Below are positions 1 to 7,064 of a stretch of DNA of 14,166 nucleotides, in pieces (position 1 is the stretch's first letter; each line of letters starts with the position of its first letter). A model generated the notes under the pieces. It worked only from the letters and a program-made list of their open reading frames with translations, searched no databases and was not told the origin of the DNA. A program made the translations under genes and the position numbers. The DNA comes from an uncultured cyanobacterium (GTDB lineage Bacteria; Cyanobacteriota; Cyanobacteriia; Cyanobacteriales; Geitlerinemataceae), in the NCBI GenBank assembly GCA_937121005.1, contig CAKZKB010000559.1, positions 1-14,166 of the forward strand. Direction: 5' to 3'.

Positions 1-1534
1 GCCCGTTTGTCGAAGAAAATAGACCGCTAGGAAATTGCCCATCTACTCGTTGTCCGTTCAGTTCGATCGACTCAGCATTAACTGTTAAATTCCCCCCCAC
101 TCCACTGCCACGATTTCCGGTTGAAATATTGCCACCTTCTCGCACGATTAAGCGTTCCGTATTAACAGTCAAATTGCCGCCGTTTCCAGGAGCGCCGAAA
201 GCATCTTGAGTGGCAAATAAACCACTAGGAAATCGCATCATCATTCCATTCGGAAGCATAACGACCCCGCTTCCATCAATTAAGATAGATTCAGAGACAT
301 TAACAGTTAAATTGCCTGCATTTCCTGCCCCTTGAGTGCTCGCGGAAATTCCATTTCCATCCAAAACTGTCAGTGTTTCAGTGGTTATGGTAATATCTCC
401 ACCTTGCCCCGGACTGAAGACTTGAGCAATTAATCCCGGTGGAAGTTGTCCGGTCGGATCGGCTGGCGTTCGGATGGTTTCGCCTTGCAAGGTTAGCGAT
501 GAAGCGGTTATACTCAAACTTCCCCCAGTTCCCATACCAAAGTGAGTTGAAGCGATCGCGGAACTGTCTAAAGAAATGTTGCGACCGCGAACTTGCACGT
601 CGCCACTATTTCCCATTACAATCGGTACGGGTGGAACCATCGGCCCGTTTGGAAAAATAACGCCACTCGCATCGACAGTCGCTTGATTGGATAAAGAAAT
701 GTCGCTAAATGCTTCAATATTCTCGTAACTCAAGGCCCAACCATTGGCAACTTGAGTTAAACTCACTGTATCGTCACTCGCAACGCTTCCTAATTCAATG
801 CGTCCGCCTAATGCAGTTACATTACCATTCGTTAATTGCAGTTCGCCACCCACTAAAGCAATGGTTTCGCCAGGGACAACTTGCAAACCCGGTGCGGTAC
901 GAATGCTATTGGTTGCAGGTATTTGTGAAGGAAAATGAATGCGATCGCCCAACAAATCCGGCCGCACTCGAGCGCTGTTAACAATACTCCCCGGATTCGT
1001 GCCATATTGCAACCCTAACGGCACTCCCATGGTTAGCAACGGTGGCATTTGGGGGCTGCTGGCGCTAAAATTAAAGTTGTCAAAAACGATACTGTCGGCG
1101 GTGCTGGCAATAAAAGAACCGTTGAGGTCGAGTATCGCACTGTCCGTAAAAATAATCCCGTTGGGGTTAAGAAAAAATAAGTCAGCATCGCCTAAAACGC
1201 CTAGGGTTCCCGATATTGTCGATAAATTCTCTCCCGTAATGCGAGTGAGAATGCGATCGATCCCTGCTGGATTGGCAAAGTAAACTTGTTGCAGCGTACC
1301 AACGTTAAATTCACTGAAACTGTGGAAAAGATTGGCATCGCGAATGGCCCCACCATCGATGCGATCGAGGATCCGACCATCTAATTCTAGACCGGGAGTG
1401 ACGATCGACCCTTCCGACCCTAGCGTACCATCTGGGACGATCTGCGCCATCGCCGCACCAGGGAAGCCGATCGCCGCCATTCCTAGCGCGATCGCCACCG
1501 CGCCGCGCGTTCCTCGTCGCCACACTCGCACCAT
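1..1534 (-). CDS. Filamentous haemagglutinin N-terminal domain protein (TpsA-like exoprotein), 3' end beyond window
   Basis: The minus strand is open from ATG 1534 to base 1 (511 codons and one base) with no stop, so the gene continues past the left edge. A GGAGGAA ribosome site lies just upstream of the ATG, and a stop (TAA at 1565-1567) closes the frame above it. Residues 1-30 form a signal peptide (basic MVRVWRRGTRG, then a hydrophobic run) with likely cleavage after AMA-30. The mature N-terminus carries the haemagglutinin-activity (TPS) domain, recognisable by the LFFLNPNGIIF block around residues 119-129, with NPNG at 123-126. After about residue 230 come glycine/asparagine-rich strands with recurring G-x-GGNLTVN units, typical of a right-handed beta-helix. 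In this family the protein crosses the outer membrane through a TpsB/Omp85-type partner; no partner is visible here. Family assignment is secure. The specific role (adhesion, surface layer or other) cannot be read from this part. Confidence 0.9.
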   Translation of the reverse strand, partial: MVRVWRRGTRGAVAIALGMAAIGFPGAAMAQIVPDGTLGSEGSIVTPGLELDGRILDRIDGGAIRDANLFHSFSEFNVGTLQQVYFANPAGIDRILTRITGENLSTISGTLGVLGDADLFFLNPNGIIFTDSAILDLNGSFIASTADSIVFDNFNFSASSPQMPPLLTMGVPLGLQYGTNPGSIVNSARVRPDLLGDRIHFPSQIPATNSIRTAPGLQVVPGETIALVGGELQLTNGNVTALGGRIELGSVASDDTVSLTQVANGWALSYENIEAFSDISLSNQATVDASGVIFPNGPMVPPVPIVMGNSGDVQVRGRNISLDSSAIASTHFGMGTGGSLSITASSLTLQGETIRTPADPTGQLPPGLIAQVFSPGQGGDITITTETLTVLDGNGISASTQGAGNAGNLTVNVSESILIDGSGVVMLPNGMMMRFPSGLFATQDAFGAPGNGGNLTVNTERLIVREGGNISTGNRGSGVGGNLTVNAESIELNGQRVDGQFPSGLFSSTNG

Positions 1535-1652
1535 TGTCAGTTCCTCCACACCCGATACAGTATCTTATCGCCTGTACCAGACGACTTCTACTCTTCTATC
1601 TGTCTAAAAAGGGGTTTTTTACGGGAAACGGGCGATTTTGTCATAAAACTTT

Positions 1653-1670
1653 ACAATTGATGCCAATTGT
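1653..1670. promoter_or_regulatory. 18-bp palindrome upstream of the exoprotein gene (operator candidate)
   Basis: ACAATTG (1653-1659) and CAATTGT (1664-1670) form a perfect 7-bp inverted repeat around ATGC, about 120 bases upstream of the ATG at 1534. The size and symmetry suit a dimeric regulator. It overlaps by three bases the start of the repeat element at 1668, so part of it may be chance. No convincing sigma-70 promoter could be placed beside it. Confidence 0.3.
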
Positions 1671-1746
1671 AGGGTCAATCCCCCTGTGGTTGCCCCATCC
1701 GACGATCGCCGGGAAACGGGGTAGGCACGGGGGCGCTACCCCTACA
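1668..1746. repeat. Short palindromic intergenic repeat (MITE-like), about 79 bp
   Basis: The element begins with TGTAGGGT (1668-1675) and ends with CCCCTACA (1739-1746), so the ends are inverted copies of TGTAGGG. Inside are two imperfect hairpins: GGGTCAA (1672-1678) facing TTGCCCC, and GGGGTAG (1718-1724) facing CTACCCC (1736-1742) with an 11-base loop. From general knowledge, G/C-rich repeats with TGTAGGGG ends and GGGGGC cores are common in cyanobacterial intergenic DNA; the copy number in this genome cannot be seen here. Its right end overlaps the end of the AAA-like gene and supplies that gene's TAG stop. The second hairpin could act as that gene's transcription terminator. Confidence 0.6.
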
Positions 1747-3154
1747 GAGGGCGCGATCGCCTAAAATACTGTCGGTACAAGTCGCAGCGCGGCATGACGC
1801 GGTTGCCTTGGCGCTGCACTAAGCCCATACTGTACAGTTTATAACTTTGCCGGGAGTCTAACTCGACGGGTTGCGATGCGGAAACCACTTTTTGCCATGC
1901 TTGCTGAAGTTCGCGATCGCGATCGAGAAGTTCTCGGTGTCGCCGCAGGTGGGTTTCGTAAATTCCTGCCTCTGTCGGTGCGTCGCCCAGCAATTGCTCT
2001 AAAGTCGTGGCTTCCCGATGTAAAGAGTATAGCGCCAAACGCACCAAATAGGGATGTCCTCCCACCATTGACATTAGCTGTTTGACTTGGCTTTCGTTCC
2101 AGTCGAGTTTGTGCGATCGCGCTAATTCTAGCACTTGTTTTGCTGTCAGTTCGGATGGTTCCACACAATGGCCAACATTAAATGGAGACTGGTGGATGCT
2201 GACGGGAATATAGTCTTCTTCAGTAGAGTAAGCCAAAACGAATCGAACTTGATTCCACTGTGGGGATATTTTACCTTTTTCGTGCCACGATCGCAACATA
2301 CTACTAAAATCTTGGGTGATTCGCGGATAAGAAAAAAGTTTGTCGATCGCATCTAAACCAATGGCTAAGGGATCTTCAATTCGACGCAGCAAATAACTTT
2401 CAAAGTAATCCGTACAGTTTGACGTACTGCTGAGTAAATCTCGATCCCAACGTTGACTTAGTTCGTTCGGCAGACCGATTTGCTGGCCGACTTTATAGCA
2501 AAACCAGTATAGCAGCTTATCTAAACTTTCTAATACCGCCGTTTCCGGTTCTTCCAAATCCAAATAGGCTTGGTGGCAGCCGATCGTCACCGATCGAGAC
2601 AGAATTCTCCGCATTAAAGAAGTCTTACCCATTTGCTGCGGTGCTTTGATGCGAATCAGGGCATTGGGTTGAGCGATTTGTGTATAACATTCAGTTTCAA
2701 GGGGCGATCGTTCCACGTAAAAATCAGATCCTAACGGAACCCATCCGTCTGGCGGTTCGGGCTCTAATGAGTCGCTTTGCGGCGCGATCGCCTGTATGGG
2801 AGATGGTGTCGCGATGGTGCTAGGGTGCTGTTGTTGCTGCCATTTTGGAAACTGTTCGTTCCAAATCCATTCAAACAAAAGCTCAAATTTTCCTTTATTT
2901 CCCTTACCGCCTTCTAGGTTCGCACAACCGCGATCGCTGTCATCCGTGCGAGCAAACTTTTTGTAGATAGCACTGCTATGTTTTCCGAGAGTCGTGGGAT
3001 CTAAATTAAGCTGGTTAGCAACGCTTTGGTTGATCTTCTCTCGATTATTATAAGCCCATCGAGCCAGAAAAACTCTGGTTTGAGATCCCGATAGCTGGTA
3101 GGTACGGGCTAGGTATCGGAGAAATTCGTCTCGCTGTTGGTCGATCGTTTCCAT
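1742..3154 (-). CDS. HTH + AAA-like domain ATPase (vWA-MoxR-associated/AAA_35 type)
   Basis: A 470-aa protein from ATG 3154. The reading frame is open to 3247, but the extra 31 residues have no ribosome site and look unlike the family, whereas METIDQQRDEF is a natural start (AGGGAA lies just upstream, although very close). Residues 1-75 look like the helix-turn-helix N-domain of vWA-MoxR-associated proteins, followed by a low-complexity Q/P/S linker (about 105-135). The rest is an AAA-like domain of the AAA_35 kind: Walker A variant APQQMGKTS (171-179), Walker B region AIGLDAIDKLF (264-274), SPFNVGH, MVGGHPYLVRLALY, and the conserved C-terminal signature SMGLVQRQGNRV...CDLYRQYF. In typical members the Walker B block reads DE-D; here it is D-A-I-D, so the catalytic glutamate seems replaced. 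These proteins are thought to be signalling or conflict-system NTPases, and the substrate is unknown. The stop codon lies in the adjacent repeat element. Confidence 0.85.
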   Translation of the reverse strand: METIDQQRDEFLRYLARTYQLSGSQTRVFLARWAYNNREKINQSVANQLNLDPTTLGKHSSAIYKKFARTDDSDRGCANLEGGKGNKGKFELLFEWIWNEQFPKWQQQQHPSTIATPSPIQAIAPQSDSLEPEPPDGWVPLGSDFYVERSPLETECYTQIAQPNALIRIKAPQQMGKTSLMRRILSRSVTIGCHQAYLDLEEPETAVLESLDKLLYWFCYKVGQQIGLPNELSQRWDRDLLSSTSNCTDYFESYLLRRIEDPLAIGLDAIDKLFSYPRITQDFSSMLRSWHEKGKISPQWNQVRFVLAYSTEEDYIPVSIHQSPFNVGHCVEPSELTAKQVLELARSHKLDWNESQVKQLMSMVGGHPYLVRLALYSLHREATTLEQLLGDAPTEAGIYETHLRRHRELLDRDRELQQAWQKVVSASQPVELDSRQSYKLYSMGLVQRQGNRVMPRCDLYRQYFRRSRPL

Positions 3155-3608
3155 TTCCCTGTGGCTAAAATATCGTCTCGACTCATGGTAGCGCAAATCG
3201 GGGCCGTTGTCGCGCCATTTACGTGGGCTTGGTAGCCAGACGCACAAAACAGAACAGAATGCAACCCCAAGACCTGAATACTACTTTTTTAATTGATAAC
3301 TCTTAATTGAAGCGTAGCGACGAGGCGATCGCTCTTTTCTATATAGCAGTTCCATTTTATTCTATTTTCTTGGTTTTTATTTCTATTTGCTAATTTCTTC
3401 TATTTTGCATTTCAATTTAACGCTATTTTAGTCAAGCTCCTTGAGATTTTATTCTTGGAACAACTCTCTTAAGATGAAATTGTGAGGAGGAAAGCACGAA
3501 GCAACCACCTAAATACAGCATAGCAATTTTTCAAGTTTTTAGGTGTTGCAAACAATTACAGCCTTGCTTTTCTTTAGACCGTCAACCATCTACCTGGAGA
3601 AGAGAGAT
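3155..3608. other. AT-rich divergent intergenic region
   Basis: This spacer separates the AAA-like gene (minus) from the small secreted-protein gene (plus) and must hold both promoters. No full -35/-10 pair could be assigned confidently on either strand. It contains two TTAATTGA copies near 3290-3310, a HIP1-containing stretch around 3325-3335, and the leader stem-loop at 3501-3549. A GGAGG at 3486-3490 is not followed by a start codon at suitable spacing. No open frame worth calling was seen. Confidence 0.6.
3501..3549 (+). promoter_or_regulatory. Stem-loop in the probable 5' leader of the small secreted-protein gene
   Basis: CACCTAAA (3506-3513) pairs with TTTAGGTG (3538-3545). The stem extends through GCAA/TTGC (3501-3504 with 3546-3549) if C3505 bulges out, giving 12 pairs and a 24-base AU-rich loop. 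It ends about 60 bases before the ATG at 3609. It could be an mRNA leader structure or, read as DNA, an operator. There is no known riboswitch resemblance. Confidence 0.35.
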
Positions 3609-3872
3609 ATGAAACTTTCTGCCCTGTTTGCCACGATCGCCACTGTTGCGATCGCCACCGCTAGCACCATTTCTCCGGCGGTTGCAGCGAATGAAGTTGA
3701 AGTGAAGTCGGGGGTTGTTGAAGCGATCGCTGATTTAACTAAAGGGACTTGCCCCACTGAAGACGGCAATATTGAATGCCCGCAAGCGACACCGAATGCT
3801 GTTAAGTCCATTGTTCGCACTGAAGACGGACGTTGCTTTGATGAAGGACACGAAATCGTGTGTCCAGAATGA
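3609..3872 (+). CDS. Small secreted four-cysteine protein, unknown function
   Basis: An 87-aa protein from ATG 3609, preceded by GGAGAAGAGAG. The frame is open further upstream (to 3543), but only the start at 3609 places a proper signal peptide at the N-terminus. Residues 1-26 (MKLSALFATIATVAIATA, ending in PAVA) form a Sec signal with an AVA-A cleavage site. The mature part is about 61 residues, acidic, with four cysteines in two similar blocks: CPTEDGNIECP and CFDEGHEIVCP. The shared C-x-x-E-[DG]-x-x-I-x-C-P spacing suggests an internal duplication, with one disulfide likely per block in the periplasm or outside the cell. I do not recognise the family. It stands alone, with its own leader upstream and a hairpin downstream, so it is probably monocistronic. 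Confidence 0.75.
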   Translation: MKLSALFATIATVAIATASTISPAVAANEVEVKSGVVEAIADLTKGTCPTEDGNIECPQATPNAVKSIVRTEDGRCFDEGHEIVCPE

Positions 3873-3879
3873 ATTGAGG

Positions 3880-3914
3880 AGAGGGCGATCGCATTGTAGC
3901 GGCGATCGCCCTCT
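3880..3914 (+). terminator. HIP1-built hairpin, likely terminator of the small secreted-protein gene
   Basis: The arm 3880-3892 (A + GAGGGCGATCGC) pairs perfectly with 3902-3914 (GCGATCGCCCTC + T), giving 13 bp with a 9-base loop. It starts eight bases after the stop codon. Each arm contains one complete HIP1 octamer. There is no U-run after it, which is common for cyanobacterial terminators; it could equally be a 3' mRNA-stabilising hairpin. Confidence 0.55.
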
Positions 3915-3927
3915 ATCTCAAAGGATA

Positions 3928-4095
3928 AGAATCTATATCCTCAATGGCGATTCCGAAACCTACTCGCCCTCACAAAATAGCTTGGCATTTCCTCAGCTAA
4001 CCTCCTCCCAACTTAACGAATTTCTACACCAACGGGAGAACGCCAACACCAAAACCGTCCTCAATGCCGTTCGGGTATGGGCAAATCATCTCTAA
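3928..4095 (+). pseudogene. Probable C-terminal remnant of a Uma2-family (DUF820) gene
   Basis: One frame between the hairpin and pfkA encodes RIYILNGDSETYSPSQ followed by an AFPQL block, an amphipathic helix and a final VLNAVRVWANHL before TAA 4093-4095. From memory, cyanobacterial Uma2-type endonuclease-fold proteins end this way: I-Y-x-L-x-[ND]-G, then FPxL, then a helix with K/R-x-x-R-x-W. The upstream two-thirds of such a protein, including its catalytic E-x-K core, is absent. The frame runs back through the hairpin into the preceding gene on another register, and there is no start codon or ribosome site for the fragment. It is best read as a decayed gene. The match is by remembered pattern only. 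Confidence 0.4.
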
Positions 4096-4294
4096 AAGAC
4101 TCGCTAACGTAAAAATTGTATTTTCCTGACATTTTTGCCATCGACAAACGGCGTTCGCCCCGATCTCCCGACATTCTACCTCGCCCAGACACAAAAATTC
4201 ACAACTTCTTAACGCCATTTTAATACGACTGTCCCTTAGAATTGCACTGGTTTCTCTAAAATAATCCCTAGAAAGACTTGGTGGAGTAAGGGTC

Positions 4295-5377
4295 ATGGCA
4301 GACTTTAAGCGCATCGGAATTTTAACCAGTGGCGGCGACTGCGCTGGACTCAACGCGGTGATTCGGGCTGTCGTGCGCCATGCAGTCGAACACTACGGTT
4401 GGGAAGTGTTGGGCATTCGCAACGCCACCCTGGGCTTAATGGGGCATCCGCCAGACGCGATCGACCTCACCCTAGACACGGTAGACTCGCTGTTGTTACG
4501 CGTTGGAACCATGCTGGGGACGACGAATAAAGGCGATCCCTTTGCCTTCCCCATGCCCGACGGCACGAAACAAGATCGATCGCAAGACATTGCCGACGGC
4601 TATTCTAAATTAGGACTCGATGCCTTAATTGGAATTGGCGGCGATGGCAGTTTGGCAATTTTGCGTCGCCTCGCCCAACAAGGCAACATGAATCTGATTG
4701 GGATTCCCAAAACCATCGACAACGATGTTAACATGACCGAACTGTCGATCGGGTTCGATACGGCGGTGAATATTGCCACCGAATCCCTCGATCGCCTCCA
4801 TTTTACCGCCGCCAGTCACAGCCGGGTAATGATTTTAGAAGTGATGGGTCGCGATGCCGGACACATCGCCCTCACCGCCGGAATTGCAGGCGGGGCGCAC
4901 GTCATTCTCATTCCCGAAATTTCCTACCGTCTCAAGTCCATTTGTGAGATTATCGCACAGCGCCAACGCATGGGTCAAAACTTCTCAATTATTATTGTTT
5001 CCGAGGCGGTTTGTGGCGAAGATGGCTGCAAAATTACCAAAGATTTACATGGAAACGAACAGCGTTTAGGTGGCATCGGTCAGTATTTAGCCGAGCGAAT
5101 TTCTGCCTGTAGCGGTGCGGAAACACGGGTTACAGTGTTGGGACACATTCAGCGCGGCGGCATTCCTTCTCCGCGCGATCGCGTGTTAGGATCGGCATTC
5201 GGTGTCGCAGCAGTGGACTTGATTGCTGAAAACCAATTCGATCGCATGGTAGTTTGGAAAAATCGTGAAGTCAGCAGCGTTCCCATTCTCGATGCGATCT
5301 CGGATTACTGTTGCGTCGATCCCAACGGGACGTTAGTCAAAACCGCCCGAGGTTTGGGGATTTGTTTTGGTGACTAA
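4295..5377 (+). CDS. pfkA: ATP-dependent 6-phosphofructokinase
   Basis: A 360-aa cytoplasmic enzyme of glycolysis, expected to convert fructose 6-phosphate and ATP to fructose 1,6-bisphosphate. The start at 4295 gives the family N-terminus MADFKRIGILTSGGDCAGLN; GGAG and AAGG lie upstream. Visible motifs are TSGGDCAGLN (11-20, phosphate binding), GIGGDGS (113-119), GIPKTIDNDV (136-145, catalytic base Asp142), MGRDAGH (184-190, sugar phosphate) and GHIQRGG (283-289). The glycine in GGDG points to ATP rather than pyrophosphate (PPi enzymes have GGDD), while the lysine in PKTIDND differs from the glycine of the E. coli enzyme. This places it in the mixed group III PFKs, where cyanobacterial enzymes usually fall. 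Length is normal. No clear operon partner: the spacer upstream holds a decayed gene and the gene downstream is convergent. Confidence 0.95.
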   Translation: MADFKRIGILTSGGDCAGLNAVIRAVVRHAVEHYGWEVLGIRNATLGLMGHPPDAIDLTLDTVDSLLLRVGTMLGTTNKGDPFAFPMPDGTKQDRSQDIADGYSKLGLDALIGIGGDGSLAILRRLAQQGNMNLIGIPKTIDNDVNMTELSIGFDTAVNIATESLDRLHFTAASHSRVMILEVMGRDAGHIALTAGIAGGAHVILIPEISYRLKSICEIIAQRQRMGQNFSIIIVSEAVCGEDGCKITKDLHGNEQRLGGIGQYLAERISACSGAETRVTVLGHIQRGGIPSPRDRVLGSAFGVAAVDLIAENQFDRMVVWKNREVSSVPILDAISDYCCVDPNGTLVKTARGLGICFGD

Positions 5378-5415
5378 ATCCAGATCCTCGCTGTAGGGAG
5401 GAGGGGTGAGGTTTC

Positions 5416-5475
5416 AAGGATGAAGGATGAAAATTGATTTCTCCCCCTCCCCTTGTCTCCTTGTCTCCTTGTCTC
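5416..5475. repeat. Short tandem repeats between convergent genes
   Basis: Two tandem tracts fill the spacer: AAGGATG twice (5416-5429, then a degenerate third unit) and CTTGTCTC exactly three times (5452-5475), ending where the stop codon of the minus-strand gene begins. A C-rich run (about 5442-5452) can pair partly with the G-rich run at about 5396-5406, giving a weak hairpin for either strand. These resemble the short tandemly repeated repetitive sequences known from filamentous cyanobacteria. Confidence 0.6.
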
Positions 5476-7008
5476 TTAATTAGAGGCCAAATCCGCCTCA
5501 TCAGCAAGGGGGGCTGCGGGTAGGGTAGGTTCTAGGTATTGATAAATGCGGCGGGAAACGTCGCGAATGGCTTCGGCGGCGTTTGCGTCGTTGTGGGGAC
5601 GGCGGACGATCGCGACGACAATATACCGCCGACCGCCGGGAGTGTCGATCAGTCCGGCATCAGCCAGTACCGTACCGATGTTCCCGGTTTTGTGAGCGAC
5701 GATCGCCCCTTCATCTAAACTGGCCGGGAGTAGGGTTTCGTTGTGGGTATCGCGCATCATCGACAGCAGACGATCGCGACTCGATAGGGATAGCAGTTCC
5801 CCGCGTTCGATCGATGCCAATACCAAGGCCAAATCTTCGGGACTGGTAGTGTTTGTCCCCTCCAGATCGGGAAGCGGGTTTTGTAATTCGGTTCGGGTCA
5901 GGCCCCAGTTGCGGAAGGTAGAATTAAGAACTTCCATTCCTCCCAGGCGATCGACCAGTATATTTGTAGCCGTGTTGTCGCTGTCGGCCATCATTTTCAC
6001 CGCCACTTCCAAAGCGGGGTACTGGGTTCCCGGTTGTTGCTGCTGCATTTGCCCCGATCCTTCAGCAATATGGTCGGCTTCCAGGGTCAGGGGTTCGTCC
6101 AAGCGGATCTCCCCTGCGTCTACCGCTTGGAAAAATGCCACTGCGATCGGCAGTTTAATGGTACTGGCGGCGGGAAAGGCAGCAGTCGCGTCGATGTTGA
6201 GGTAAGTTCCCGTACTGACATCAAAGGCAAATACGCCCACTTTCAGATCGGGATAGGCAGCGATCGCCTCTCGTACCGATGCTTTCAAAGAAGCGGGTTC
6301 GCGATCGAGTCGCCAGTTGGCGGTCTCGACAACTTCTGTGGGCGATCCCGAGGCCGACAAGGAACTGGTATCGACATTTTGCGAGAGTTGGGCCGCCGGA
6401 TCGCGCAAGGATAGCAGGGTTCCGGCGATCGCGCTAGTTCCTATACCCAACACTAACAACCGCGCCCCGTACAGGAAAGGCAGGACGGGTTTGGGTAGGG
6501 GACGACGTGGTTTTGGGCGGCGTTGCGGGGGTTCGACGGCGGGTTCTGCCACTCGCGATCGCGGTCGGCGGGCTTTGGGGGACGGCGCGGGACGGCGTTC
6601 CGGTTTCGGCGGGGCACGCCGGACTTCTGGTTCTGAAGGGCGATCGTCCGGGGTGAGATGGCGCTGAAACCGTTGCAGGCGCGTGTCCCCCCGATCGTCA
6701 AAACTGGGCGGTGGAGGAATTTCAAACTCGGGGGCGGCCAGGTTGAAGCGGTAGGCAAAGTCCGAGAAAGAGGGGGGTTCGGGGAGTTGGGGTTGGGGAA
6801 CGGAAGGCGCTTCGGATGCGTCTGCGGGGGGTAGCGGCCCGATCTGGGGTAGGGAAACTTGCGATCGCCGCGTGGGTAGCGGTGTCACCTTTTGGGCGGG
6901 TTGGACATTTGTTTGCGACCACCGCCGCCACTGACGGCGCAGCGAAGCCGGACGGCGCGAAGGCAGACCGCGCAAATTCGATGGAGGTGGATTGCCGGAT
7001 TCGTACAT
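5476..7008 (-). CDS. Membrane-anchored class A beta-lactamase-like serine hydrolase with proline-rich N-terminus
   Basis: A 510-aa protein taken from ATG 7008; a GTG at 7050 would add 14 residues, and neither start has a good ribosome site. Residues 1-176 are proline- and arginine-rich and look disordered. Residues about 177-201 (LPFLYGARLLVLGIGTSAIA and following) form one membrane segment. The C-terminal 280 residues are a periplasmic class A beta-lactamase/transpeptidase-like domain with SxxK as S282-T-I-K285, SDN at 343-345 and KTG at 440-442. The Glu166-x-x-Leu-Asn loop of true class A enzymes is not clear: the matching region reads LPDLEGTNTTSPEDL. Beta-lactam hydrolysis is therefore uncertain; peptidoglycan binding or a housekeeping hydrolase is as likely. 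It follows the RNA methyltransferase gene at close spacing, probably in one transcript. Confidence 0.85.
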   Translation of the reverse strand: MYESGNPPPSNLRGLPSRRPASLRRQWRRWSQTNVQPAQKVTPLPTRRSQVSLPQIGPLPPADASEAPSVPQPQLPEPPSFSDFAYRFNLAAPEFEIPPPPSFDDRGDTRLQRFQRHLTPDDRPSEPEVRRAPPKPERRPAPSPKARRPRSRVAEPAVEPPQRRPKPRRPLPKPVLPFLYGARLLVLGIGTSAIAGTLLSLRDPAAQLSQNVDTSSLSASGSPTEVVETANWRLDREPASLKASVREAIAAYPDLKVGVFAFDVSTGTYLNIDATAAFPAASTIKLPIAVAFFQAVDAGEIRLDEPLTLEADHIAEGSGQMQQQQPGTQYPALEVAVKMMADSDNTATNILVDRLGGMEVLNSTFRNWGLTRTELQNPLPDLEGTNTTSPEDLALVLASIERGELLSLSSRDRLLSMMRDTHNETLLPASLDEGAIVAHKTGNIGTVLADAGLIDTPGGRRYIVVAIVRRPHNDANAAEAIRDVSRRIYQYLEPTLPAAPLADEADLASN

Positions 7009-7064
7009 AATCGGTGCGAAAAAACAATGTAGGACGGCCGCAAACAGCACGTTCCCAACCCATC

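Noticed and set aside
439..1607. Plus-strand open frames across the left end
   Set aside because: They lie opposite the exoprotein frame, which has a signal peptide, TPS domain and ribosome site; these frames have no recognisable domains.
4221..4230. TAATACGACT, matching the first ten bases of the T7 promoter
   Set aside because: The remaining T7 promoter bases do not match and no phage polymerase is present; taken as chance.
5476..7008. Antibiotic resistance gene
   Set aside because: Only the fold-level motifs are shown; the deacylating Glu motif is unclear and the setting is chromosomal, beside an RNA methyltransferase, with no mobile context.
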